DNA from: Bacillota bacterium
GTDB taxonomy: Bacteria; Bacillota_I; Bacilli_A; Erysipelotrichales; Erysipelotrichaceae
DNA length: 64,000 bases
Reading direction: 5' to 3'
Assembly: GCA_023388535.1 (NCBI GenBank)
Contig: JAEWFZ010000034.1
Location: 32,180-96,179 of the forward strand
The notes beneath the pieces were generated by a model. That model was not told the DNA's origin. It made no database searches and was given only the letters and a program-made list of their open reading frames with translations. Below, piece after piece: positions 35,468 to 43,251 of this stretch. The position numbers and the translations under genes were made by a program. Within the stretch, counting starts at the first letter, position 1, and each line of letters starts with the position of its first letter.

Positions 35468-36142
35468 TTAGTTATCGTCTCTTACCTTTAGTTGATAAAT
35501 CCCCGCTTCTTTCTCATAAGAGAATTCCATTAAGAATATCTTTTCTTGACTCTTCCAAAAAGCAGCTTTGATAAAACTATCTTCAGAGGCTTCGATTATT
35601 AAGTAGATTCCGTTTTCATAACCTTTTTCTGGAGATTTTTCGATACTTGGAACTAATGATTTGAGTTGTTCCAATGATTCTACTTCGTGGATTTTTTCCA
35701 CTTTCAACAGCCCATGTAAGAGATAATTTAAAGCAGAGAGATCAGCACGTTTTAAACCCTTGATGTTAACGGCGGCTTCTTCAATATCCTTGGCTAAATT
35801 AGTTTGTTCAAGTAGTTTTTCAACCATTTTCATATATAAGATTATTTCATTTTCATTCGTTTTCTTCTTTGAAATTTTTAGAACCTTACCTAATTGAGCT
35901 GGATAGGATTCTCTAATGCCCCCATCGTAAACAATATCTAAAACATCGCCGCGTTTGAAATCATCACTTTTTTCTAAGGAAATTAATCCAATATCTTGTT
36001 GGTATACTAGTAGCCCTTCTTGACTAACACTTAAGACGGTAACCTCAATTACTTCCTCTGAGTTGCCCGTTTCATTTGAACTAGCTGGATTACAACCAGT
36101 GACGACTAAAACTAAGATGAGTATAGCTATTATTCGTTTCAT
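35468..36142 (-). CDS. Lipoprotein with DUF3221-like N-terminal region
   Basis: 224 residues with a lipoprotein signal: MKRIIAILILVLVVTGC, lipidated Cys at 17. Residues 30-90 resemble the OB-like DUF3221 domain, with FKRGDVLDIVYDGGIRESYP and AQLGKVLKI. Residues 100-224 are an extra alpha/beta part without a recognised match. It is the last gene of the uppP-DUF1287-lipoprotein operon, all three being envelope-associated. The function is unknown. Confidence 0.7.
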   Translation of the reverse strand: MKRIIAILILVLVVTGCNPASSNETGNSEEVIEVTVLSVSQEGLLVYQQDIGLISLEKSDDFKRGDVLDIVYDGGIRESYPAQLGKVLKISKKKTNENEIILYMKMVEKLLEQTNLAKDIEEAAVNIKGLKRADLSALNYLLHGLLKVEKIHEVESLEQLKSLVPSIEKSPEKGYENGIYLIIEASEDSFIKAAFWKSQEKIFLMEFSYEKEAGIYQLKVRDDN

Positions 36143-36193
36143 ATTTAATACCTTCCTTCACTCATAATATCCTTACCATCAAGCTTTTGTGAC

Positions 36194-36940
36194 TTAATCA
36201 TTGGAATTAAAAGGAATTAGGTAACGACTATTGACTTGGGAAGCATCAAAGCGATAATGGCCAGTAATCACTCCAAAGGATAAAAGAGCATCCTCTTCGC
36301 GATGGCGCTGGCCGGCATTATGTAATAAATAAGGAATACCAGAAGCATTGCGTTTATTAGAAAGAATCCCAATATGATTATAATCACTACCAAAAATTAC
36401 GATATCTCCAGCTTGCCAGATTTCGGGATTATTGTTTGGTATCAAACCTAATTTAACCGCGTGACGGTCAAAGAATATTTTTAGATTTCTAACTCGTCTA
36501 AAATCGATATGTGGATCTGGCTTTTTAATGGTACCAGCGTAGCTATGAAAGTTATCTTTAATATCTAAGTTCACCATGTCACGAAGCGAATAGCCCGCCT
36601 CAAGAAAAGCACGCCAAACCAAATCGCTGCAAACTCCCCTGTCTTCCGGAGGATATCCGTTATTTTCAGAGACATAGGAACCATCGTATTTTGGTCTATT
36701 TCGAGCATCTTTTAAGGCACCGTTTAGAAAATCGGTATAGTCATCGATGCCATTATCGTTAAAATCGACGTTGGATTTAACCGTCGAATAATTAAAATGT
36801 TGATTATCATAAACTTTTGGATTAAGGATTTTTTTAACCAGAAAACCAAGCACTACAAGCAGCATTAAACTAATTACGGAAACAATGATCTTTCCTTGCT
36901 TGGTTAATTTAAGCTTCTTTTTAGTTTTCATATTATTCAT
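36194..36940 (-). CDS. DUF1287 (YijF-like) membrane-anchored cysteine-peptidase-fold protein
   Basis: 248 residues: one N-terminal membrane helix (residues 17-35), then an extracytoplasmic DUF1287 domain. The segment RGVCSDLVWRAFLEAGYSL near residue 98 carries the nucleophile-type Cys, and WQAGDIVIFGSDYNHIGILS near residue 175 the His, in an NlpC/P60-like (CHAP superfamily) layout; LLHNAGQ follows. Near residue 56, DFNDNGIDDYTDF matches a calcium-binding DxNxDGxxD loop. It lies between uppP and a lipoprotein gene, 15 bp after uppP. A role in wall peptide cleavage is plausible but unproven. AAGGAG precedes the start. Confidence 0.8.
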   Translation of the reverse strand: MNNMKTKKKLKLTKQGKIIVSVISLMLLVVLGFLVKKILNPKVYDNQHFNYSTVKSNVDFNDNGIDDYTDFLNGALKDARNRPKYDGSYVSENNGYPPEDRGVCSDLVWRAFLEAGYSLRDMVNLDIKDNFHSYAGTIKKPDPHIDFRRVRNLKIFFDRHAVKLGLIPNNNPEIWQAGDIVIFGSDYNHIGILSNKRNASGIPYLLHNAGQRHREEDALLSFGVITGHYRFDASQVNSRYLIPFNSND

Positions 36941-36955
36941 AAAAACTCCTTAAAC

Positions 36956-37807
36956 TTAGGCTAATAGCAATTTTACACCAAAGATTAACAAGACCACAAC
37001 CCCAAGTACAATTCGATAGATACCAAATACTTTAAAGTCGTTACGTTTTACATAATCCATTAAGAAGGAAATCGCTTTTAGCGAAACGATAAAGGCAACG
37101 ATAGAACCTAATAATAAGATGGAAAGCTCGGTAAAACTTAAAAGCCCACTCTTAACAACAAATTTAACTAATTTTAATAGACTCGCCCCTAGCATCACCG
37201 GAATCGCTAGATAAAAGGTGAACTGTGCAGAGGAAACTCGATTGACACCAATCAACATCGCTCCGATAATTGTAGCTCCAGAACGGGAAGTACCCGGAAT
37301 TAAAGCTAATAGTTGAAAAATACCAATTAATAAAGCTGTTTTATAATCAATGCCTTCTATATCGGTAATTTTGAAGGTTTTATGCTTGTAGTAGTTTTCA
37401 ATTACAATAAAGAAAATACCGTATAAAATAAGCATTGCGGAAACCACCCAAGGATTAAAGAATAATTCATCAATCTTATCATCAAACAATAAACCTATAA
37501 CGGCAGCGGGTACGCTGGCAATTAGTATTTTAATCCAGAGGTTGGTGATCTTAGCATCCAAAAATAATTTCTTGGTTTTGGCGTTGGTTCTTAATGGCCA
37601 GATTTTGTACCAGAAAGTAACCACGACCGCCATTATCGCGCCTAGTTGAATAACCACATTAAACATTTCAATAAAGTTTGCGGTCATCAATTTAAAAGGA
37701 ATAAACTCCTGAACCAGGATTAAATGTCCCGTACTACTTATTGGTAACCATTCCGTTATTCCTTCTACAATTCCATTGATAATCGCCTTAATAATTTCAA
37801 TAATCAT
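36956..37807 (-). CDS. uppP: Undecaprenyl-diphosphatase UppP (BacA type)
   Basis: Recycles undecaprenyl pyrophosphate, the lipid carrier of peptidoglycan synthesis, at the membrane; linked to bacitracin tolerance. 283 residues, eight or so membrane helices. Signatures: IINGIVEGITEWLPISSTGH near residue 10 (first E-rich loop, SSTGH) and LLALIPGTSRSGATIIGAML near residue 175 (PGTSRSG). I use the ATG at 37805-37807 (MIIEIIKAI), with AGGT upstream; an earlier in-frame Met would add a non-homologous N-terminus. Confidence 0.95.
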   Translation of the reverse strand: MIIEIIKAIINGIVEGITEWLPISSTGHLILVQEFIPFKLMTANFIEMFNVVIQLGAIMAVVVTFWYKIWPLRTNAKTKKLFLDAKITNLWIKILIASVPAAVIGLLFDDKIDELFFNPWVVSAMLILYGIFFIVIENYYKHKTFKITDIEGIDYKTALLIGIFQLLALIPGTSRSGATIIGAMLIGVNRVSSAQFTFYLAIPVMLGASLLKLVKFVVKSGLLSFTELSILLLGSIVAFIVSLKAISFLMDYVKRNDFKVFGIYRIVLGVVVLLIFGVKLLLA

Positions 37808-37900
37808 ACTTAATACCTGACTTTCAAAAAATATCATAGCATATGGAAGCTTAGTTTTCATATATGGTACAATACTTTAGTAAATATGAAGGAGAAATTT

Positions 37901-38620
37901 ATGATTGAATGCCAAAATTTGACCAAGGTATTTGGTAAGACGGTGGCGGTTGATGACATCAACCTACAAATAACACCAGGAAAGATTACAGGATTTATTG
38001 GACCAAACGGCGCTGGTAAAACAACCACGTTAAAAATGATTTGTGGCATCCTTACTCCAGATCAAGGGACTTGTAAACTCAATGGCTATGATATTCAAGA
38101 ACAAGATTTACTAGCCAAGCAACAATTTGGTTTCGTGGCCGATAGTCCCGATTCTTTCTTGCAATTAAAGGGCATCGAATACCTTAATTTTATTGCGGAT
38201 ATGTACGATGTTTCATCAACGGAAAGAAAGCAACGCATTGAAGAATTAACCAAACAATTCCAGATGGAACAGGTCTTAGACAATAAAATTTCTACCTATT
38301 CCCATGGGATGAGACAAAAGATAATGATGATTGCGGTCTTAATCCATGACCCATCAATTTGGATTTTGGACGAACCTTTAACTGGTCTTGACCCGACTGC
38401 TTCCTTCTCTTTAAAACAGATGATGCGTCAACATGCAGATCGTAATAATGTCGTCTTATTTTCGACCCATGTTTTGGAAGTGGCGGAAAAACTATGCGAT
38501 GAAATCATAATCATCGATCATGGTCAAATTCGTTACCAAGGTACGCTGGAGCATTTGCGTGCTTTACATCCAGAAAAATCATTGGAAGAGATTTTCTTTG
38601 CGGTAACTCAAAATGTTTAA
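37901..38620 (+). CDS. ABC transporter ATP-binding protein (exporter type)
   Basis: 239-residue ATPase subunit. Walker A GPNGAGKTTTLKMI near residue 33, the ABC signature YSHGMRQKIMMIAVL near residue 133, Walker B WILDEPLTGLDPTA near residue 155 and the switch His in VVLFSTHVLEVAEKLC near residue 185. The start ATG at 37901 follows AAGGAG; the preceding ATG overlaps that site. Stop overlaps the permease gene by 8 bp. The pair is a heterodimeric ABC-2-type exporter of unknown cargo. TGGTACAAT at 37865-37873 may be its -10. Confidence 0.92.
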   Translation: MIECQNLTKVFGKTVAVDDINLQITPGKITGFIGPNGAGKTTTLKMICGILTPDQGTCKLNGYDIQEQDLLAKQQFGFVADSPDSFLQLKGIEYLNFIADMYDVSSTERKQRIEELTKQFQMEQVLDNKISTYSHGMRQKIMMIAVLIHDPSIWILDEPLTGLDPTASFSLKQMMRQHADRNNVVLFSTHVLEVAEKLCDEIIIIDHGQIRYQGTLEHLRALHPEKSLEEIFFAVTQNV

Positions 38621-40253
38621 ATTTTTAAAGTTAATTAAAGTGATGCTAAAAACATCATTTAGTCAAGGACAATTTTCAATGACAAAAAGGAAGTGGCTCA
38701 ACTATGGGTTAATAGCTCTGATTGCTGTGTCAACCCTTCCTACGTTTGTCTTGTATTATTACGCCTTTAGTAATTTGATTGCTGGTTTAAAGCAAATCAA
38801 CCAACAGGGCTTGGTGATTAACGTAGTGGTAGCGATCAATACCATTCTCATCTTTTTAACTTCTATCTTGCTATTGCCTAATGTTTACTTCTTTAGTAAA
38901 GATACCGAGTATTATTTGCCTTTGCCGATTAAACCTTATCAAATTATTAGTGGTAAATTGGTAGTTTCCTTATTGAGTGAGTATTTACTTCTCGTCATTA
39001 CTTTAGTGCCAGCATTGGCTGCTTATTTTAATCATTTTCCTTCTATTAGTTTATTGATTGGGTTTATTTTATTATTTATTCTTTTACCATTATTCCCTTT
39101 ACTAATCGCATCCATTTTAATCATGATTGGGACAAAGTACGTTCCGTTCATGCGTAATAAAAATTTTATGACGATGGTGATTGGGTTTGTATCGATTGTA
39201 TTTATTGTTGGTTTTAGTATATCGATGCAGAATGTGGCTATTTTTGAAGATCCTAATTTGTTGATTGAATTGATTCAATCTGGCGCAAACTCTATATCCA
39301 AAATTATGTTTACCTTTTTGCCTCCAGTTAAGTATGCTGCTGAATTTGTTGTCGATTCTTCTTATTGGGCTTTGGCTAAACTAATTATTGTTTCTGGCGT
39401 ACTGATGTTTCTTTTTCTAGCAATAAGCGAGAAAATTTATTTCTCTACGGTTACTAATATTAAAGAAAGTTCCACTTCAAATAAAGAGATTAATTACCAA
39501 CATCAAAGACAAGGTTCTAAAGATCTCGCTTACTTGAAAAAAGAACTAAGATTTCTGCTTAGGACACCGGCTTATTTAATGAACAATGTATTGGGCGCTT
39601 TTCTATTTCCAGTAATTATGTTTGTTTCTATTTTCATGACCCAATCGGGTGAATTTCAGGAAATGTCAGCCGCAATCAGTGAATTTCATATTCCTAATGC
39701 CGATGCTTTAGCATTTGGTATTGTTTTAGGATTGGCTTTGGGACTCTTTAATGGTTCCTCTAATATGGTTGCTGCGACGGCGGTCACACGCGATAAGAAT
39801 CAGGTTTTTAGCAATCTTTCGATACCTTTCCCCTATTACCGACAATTGATTCTTAAAGCCTTATTGGGTACTTTGCTTAGTCTTACGGTTACGATGTTTA
39901 TGATAATTGCTGCGGTGGCTGTTTTTCCAAAGTTTATCATGGTAGCTTTGTTCTCTATCATTCCTGTTTTCATTGCATCGTTTGCTATTAATTTAGTATC
40001 TGTTTTAATTGATTCAACGTTTCCAAAGTTGAATTGGGACACGGAAATGCAAGCGACTAAGAATAACTTTAATGGAATGTTTCCACTATTTGGCTCTTGG
40101 GCGTTGATTGGATTAAGCTTTTATCTTTACTTTAAATTACAACCGCCTATGTTGTTATATGCGAGTGTTTTATTAGTGACTACGTTACTTCTTGTTATCA
40201 TTTTTCTTTATCTACTTAAGAGTAAAGAGACTTTCTTTAAACAACGTTTATAA
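38613..40253 (+). CDS. ABC-2-type transporter permease
   Basis: 546 residues with about 12 predicted membrane helices and a central cytoplasmic loop (residues 285-320, rich in Lys, Gln and Ser) dividing it into two halves. The layout resembles large permeases paired with a single exporter ATPase, in which one polypeptide contains both six-helix halves. The ATPase gene immediately precedes it with an 8-bp overlap, so they are co-translated. No peptidase or regulator genes that would point to bacteriocin export are adjacent; cargo unknown. A terminator follows. Confidence 0.82.
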   Translation: MFKFLKLIKVMLKTSFSQGQFSMTKRKWLNYGLIALIAVSTLPTFVLYYYAFSNLIAGLKQINQQGLVINVVVAINTILIFLTSILLLPNVYFFSKDTEYYLPLPIKPYQIISGKLVVSLLSEYLLLVITLVPALAAYFNHFPSISLLIGFILLFILLPLFPLLIASILIMIGTKYVPFMRNKNFMTMVIGFVSIVFIVGFSISMQNVAIFEDPNLLIELIQSGANSISKIMFTFLPPVKYAAEFVVDSSYWALAKLIIVSGVLMFLFLAISEKIYFSTVTNIKESSTSNKEINYQHQRQGSKDLAYLKKELRFLLRTPAYLMNNVLGAFLFPVIMFVSIFMTQSGEFQEMSAAISEFHIPNADALAFGIVLGLALGLFNGSSNMVAATAVTRDKNQVFSNLSIPFPYYRQLILKALLGTLLSLTVTMFMIIAAVAVFPKFIMVALFSIIPVFIASFAINLVSVLIDSTFPKLNWDTEMQATKNNFNGMFPLFGSWALIGLSFYLYFKLQPPMLLYASVLLVTTLLLVIIFLYLLKSKETFFKQRL

Positions 40254-40272
40254 GGATAAGATAAGACAAAAT

Positions 40273-40308
40273 AAAATCGAATCACAACATGGTGGATTCG
40301 ATTTTTTT
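40273..40308 (+). terminator. Intrinsic terminator of the ABC exporter operon
   Basis: AAAATCGAATC (40273-40283) and GATTCGATTTT (40295-40305) are perfect arms followed by T. The next roughly 190 bp to the metK terminator is AT-rich and I see no gene in it. Confidence 0.9.
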
Positions 40309-40500
40309 GTGTGTTTCGTAGAATTTTAACGTTAATACCTAGTATCAAATTACATAGATTTCTTTCTTAGTTAATTCAGTTTCTTTCGAAAAATAATTGA
40401 ATCAACCTTTTTTCATCATTCAATATGTGCGATCGATTTAAAGTTTTAATTTTTAATCTTTTACATTGTTAGCTTTGATTTAAGATATATCAGTAATGAG

Positions 40501-40532
40501 TAGAAAAAAGTGAAATTTAAAATTTCACTCTT
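40501..40532 (-). terminator. Intrinsic terminator of metK
   Basis: AGTGAAATTT (40509-40518) and AAATTTCACT (40520-40529), with a T-run on the minus strand (CTTTTTTCTA). Confidence 0.8.
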
Positions 40533-40539
40533 ATAGCAA

Positions 40540-41634
40540 CTAATATTTTATTTCTTTAAATTGTTCCCATGGATAATGGTCTCTGCCAAAATGACCAAAG
40601 GTTGCGGTTTCTTGATAAATTGGTCGTTTGAGATCAAGTTCATCGATCATATTTTGTACCGAAAAATCAAAATTCTTGAGTATGATTTCTTTAATTTGCC
40701 ATGACTTCATTTTACCGGTACCAAAGGTTTCCACCCAAACCGATTGTGGTTTTGATTGACCAATCGCATACGATAATTGAATCTCACATTTCGCCGCTAA
40801 ACCATTAGCCACCACGTTTTTAGCTACATAGCGTGCATAATAAGCCGCGGAACGATCCACTTTTGATGGATCCTTACTGGAAAAGCATCCACCACCGATG
40901 CGGCCAACCCCACCGTAGGTATCAACGACAATTTTACGACCCGTCGTTCCTGAATCGCCAAATGGACCACCCAAGACAAACGAACCGCTTGGATTAGTGA
41001 AGATTTCTGTATCTTCGGTTATCATTTTAGCCTCTACCACAGGATTAATTACTTTATCAATTAGTAATTCACGAAGTTCGGTTTGACTAATTTCTTTGAC
41101 ATGTTGGGTCGAAATAACGATATTTTTAATAAATACCGGCATCCCATGATCGTCGTATGCCACCGTTACCTGTGTTTTTCCATCCGCCTTAATACGTGGA
41201 TCTTCCTTGCGCAGTTGCTTAAGCTGATACGCTAAGCGATGCGCTAGAACTATTGGTAAAGGCATTAATTCTGGCGTTTCCTCACAGGCATATCCAAACA
41301 TAATCCCTTGATCGCCCGCGTTAATTTCATCTTGTTTCACGGCTTGGTTAATTTCACTAGACTGTTTTGATATCCGTTGAATGAACTCAAATTCTTCATC
41401 ATAACCAATTTCTTTTAAAACATTTTTAGCGACAGCGACATAGTCAATCTCCGCTTTGGTTTCCGCTTCTCCATAAATAAAGACGGTATTATCTTTAATG
41501 GTCGTTTCGACCGCCATATGTGATTCTGGATCCATTGATAATGCTGCATCTAAAAAAGCATCGGATATTTGATCACAAATCTTATCCGGATGTCCGTCAG
41601 TAACAGACTCCGATGTGAAATAATAGTAGGTCAT
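40540..41634 (-). CDS. metK: S-adenosylmethionine synthetase
   Basis: Makes SAM from methionine and ATP. 364 residues: FTSESVTDGHPDKICDQISD at the N-terminus (His/Mg site), GDQGIMFGYACEETPELMP near residue 108 and the late ATP loop, here GGGCFSSKDPSKVDRSAAYY near residue 250. Most MetK enzymes have GGGAFSGKDPTKVDRSAAY; the Ala-to-Cys and Gly-to-Ser changes in this loop are unusual. It is about 20 residues shorter than common bacterial MetK but complete at both ends. Upstream is a SAM-riboswitch-like leader, so expression should fall when SAM is high. A ribosome-binding site AGGAGGA precedes the ATG. Confidence 0.95.
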   Translation of the reverse strand: MTYYYFTSESVTDGHPDKICDQISDAFLDAALSMDPESHMAVETTIKDNTVFIYGEAETKAEIDYVAVAKNVLKEIGYDEEFEFIQRISKQSSEINQAVKQDEINAGDQGIMFGYACEETPELMPLPIVLAHRLAYQLKQLRKEDPRIKADGKTQVTVAYDDHGMPVFIKNIVISTQHVKEISQTELRELLIDKVINPVVEAKMITEDTEIFTNPSGSFVLGGPFGDSGTTGRKIVVDTYGGVGRIGGGCFSSKDPSKVDRSAAYYARYVAKNVVANGLAAKCEIQLSYAIGQSKPQSVWVETFGTGKMKSWQIKEIILKNFDFSVQNMIDELDLKRPIYQETATFGHFGRDHYPWEQFKEIKY

Positions 41635-41650
41635 TTCTAATCCTCCTTAT

Positions 41651-41785
41651 AAAAAAACTTCCTATCGTCGATAAGAAGCCCTCTAAAGATATTCTTATCG
41701 TTGTTAGCTGGCCCACCTTGCGGATGCAGGTTGGTGTGAGATCTTCGAGCTAACTCTCTCCCTCAACTCTTGATAATGCTCTGTA
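41651..41785 (-). promoter_or_regulatory. S-box-like SAM riboswitch (SAM-I clan variant) upstream of metK
   Basis: The minus strand shows SAM-I core sequence: TTATCAAGAG (P1 5' strand), GAGGGA, CGAAGA, CAACCTGC..GCAAGGTG, and CGATAAGAA (P1 3' strand). Loop bases GTTAGCT (41748-41754) are perfectly complementary to AGCTAAC (41703-41709), a 7-bp pseudoknot candidate. No P4 hairpin is seen. The CGATAAGAA (41692-41700) can pair with TTCTTATCG (41669-41677) as an antiterminator; the terminator CTTCTTATCG/CGATAGGAAG plus T-run is at 41651-41679. Confidence 0.8.
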
Positions 41786-41814
41786 AATATAAACCTTAAG
41801 CTTTTAAATGTCAA
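41786..41814 (-). promoter_or_regulatory. Promoter of the metK riboswitch transcript
   Basis: TTGACA (41809-41814), 17-nt spacer, TATATT (41786-41791) on the minus strand; it overlaps the 3' end of the yitT-family gene, and the start point would fall at the first base pair of riboswitch P1. Confidence 0.8.
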
Positions 41815-42692
41815 GTAATCTGTTTTCGTTTAAAATTACCAACGACACGCTCAGCCTTACTGATATTAATGAAAGCATCTGGATCGACTTGTTGAACCAA
41901 ATGGACAATCTGAGCCACTTCGTACTCACTGACTACCATAAATAACATACCACGAGGTTTACCTGTATAGACACCATCACCCCAAATTCGAGTAATACCA
42001 TGTTTTTGAGCTTTTAACAAAACTTTACCGACCTCATTGGCTTTGGCCGAGATAATGTACAAGTTAGCCAATTTCTGTTGCGTATTCATATTAGTAACTA
42101 GCGAGGTTGAAACATACTGAAAGACCATGGAATACATCGCTAATTTCCAACCAAATAAATAACCAAAAATAGCAATGACGATCCAGTTACCATACATAAT
42201 ATAGTCATAAATCGGAATATTACCTTTATTAAGAAAATACACGGCAATGAAATCCGTTCCCCCACCGCTGGCTCCAGCTCGTAAGGCAATTAAGGTTGAA
42301 ATTCCACTGACCACACCACCGAAAATAGTCATTAAAATCAAATCAGACTCGATATAAAAAACTGGAATAAACATAGTAAACAACGACATCAGCCCAAACC
42401 AGAGGATGGTCATCAAAGTAAAGCGACGACCGATAATCTTAAATACTAAGAGAGTCATCAAACTTTGTAAAACAAAGTAAAGGGACATATAGCCTAATTT
42501 AATATGGAAAAAGTCCATTAAAATCTTCTCAACTAATCGAGAAAAACCAATAAACCCAGCCGGAACTAAATCCGCTGGTTCAATAAATACCTTTAAAGAA
42601 ATGGCATAAAAAAAAGCACTTAAAACTACTAAGAGAACTTTTTGTAATAGTTCTTTATAATCGTCACTTAATTTGGTCAACATAAGCTCCAC
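41811..42692 (-). CDS. YitT family (DUF2179) membrane protein
   Basis: 293 residues: six or so membrane helices in residues 15-200, including the Gly/Ala-rich TLIALRAGASGGGTDFIAVYF (shortened pattern GASGGGTDFI), and a soluble C-terminal DUF2179 domain (residues 210-290, with AQKHGITRIWGDGVYTGKP and RGMLFMVVSEYEVAQIVHLV). Family members are putative transporters of unknown substrate; no enzyme function is known. The start is uncertain: GTG at 42690, ATG at 42681-42683 or TTG at 42678 all lie near a GGAG. The metK promoter overlaps its 3' end. Confidence 0.85.
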   Translation of the reverse strand: MELMLTKLSDDYKELLQKVLLVVLSAFFYAISLKVFIEPADLVPAGFIGFSRLVEKILMDFFHIKLGYMSLYFVLQSLMTLLVFKIIGRRFTLMTILWFGLMSLFTMFIPVFYIESDLILMTIFGGVVSGISTLIALRAGASGGGTDFIAVYFLNKGNIPIYDYIMYGNWIVIAIFGYLFGWKLAMYSMVFQYVSTSLVTNMNTQQKLANLYIISAKANEVGKVLLKAQKHGITRIWGDGVYTGKPRGMLFMVVSEYEVAQIVHLVQQVDPDAFINISKAERVVGNFKRKQIT

Positions 42693-42698
42693 TTTCTA

Positions 42699-42724
42699 AA
42701 AAAAGCTGAATACTAATTCAGCTG
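42699..42724 (-). terminator. Intrinsic terminator of ridA
   Basis: AGCTGAAT (42704-42711) and ATTCAGCT (42716-42723) arms with a 4-nt loop and a T-run on the minus strand, immediately after the ridA stop. Confidence 0.85.
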
Positions 42725-42725
42725 G

Positions 42726-43199
42726 TTAATCAAAACATCCGGTTTCACAGTCTTCGCAATCGACCATATCACCACAATCGCAACCATATACAGATTCTGG
42801 ATTTAGCTCTTCATAGCGTAAGGTATCGATAGCAAAAGCTTCAATCTCCACTAAAGCCCCTTTTGGTAGACCAGCCACCGCAACAACGGAGCGTGCCGGA
42901 TAAGGATGTGCCAGATACGTCGCATAAATCAAATTAAATTCTTCATAATACTTCATATCGGCTAAATAGACCGTCGTCTTAACCAGATGACGCATCTCTA
43001 AATTTGCTTCAGCTAAGACATTGGCTAAATTTGAAATCACTTGTAAAGTCTGGGATTGGATATCATCACCGACCAAGTTACCTTCCGCATCAATCCCCAA
43101 TTGACCGGAAATATATAGAAAGTCACCAAGTTTTAAACCAGGAGAATATGGTCCAATCGGTGTTGCGTTTTCTTTTGGATCTAAAACTTCATAGATCAT
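42726..43199 (-). CDS. ridA: RidA family enamine/imine deaminase with Cys-rich C-terminal tail
   Basis: Hydrolyses reactive 2-aminoacrylate and related imines. The domain (residues 1-125) has IGPYSPGLKLGDFLYISGQL near residue 16 and the active-site Arg and Glu in ARSVVAVAGLPKGALVEIEA near residue 97. RidA proteins normally end near residue 126; this one continues about 30 residues with VYGCDCGDMVDCEDCETGC, five Cys in 19 residues, suggestive of a metal site or redox hook. The tail is in frame up to a stop and a terminator, so it looks genuine. It lies downstream of the TrmL fusion gene with its own TATAAT (43227-43232). Confidence 0.9.
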   Translation of the reverse strand: MIYEVLDPKENATPIGPYSPGLKLGDFLYISGQLGIDAEGNLVGDDIQSQTLQVISNLANVLAEANLEMRHLVKTTVYLADMKYYEEFNLIYATYLAHPYPARSVVAVAGLPKGALVEIEAFAIDTLRYEELNPESVYGCDCGDMVDCEDCETGCFD

Positions 43200-43220
43200 G
43201 GTATCATTCCTTTCTGAACT

Positions 43221-43238
43221 ATCGATATTATAATCGAT
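43221..43238 (-). promoter_or_regulatory. ridA promoter within an ATCGAT inverted repeat
   Basis: ATCGATATTATAATCGAT is flanked by ATCGAT on both sides; on the minus strand TATAAT (43227-43232) is the -10. The symmetric ends could be an operator or a coincidence of short self-palindromes. Confidence 0.4.
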
Positions 43239-43251
43239 TTGTTTGTTTAAA

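Noticed and set aside
40310..40500. Possible small gene in the ABC exporter-metK gap
   Set aside because: AT-rich, multiple stops in all frames, no ribosome-binding site with an open frame above about 30 codons.
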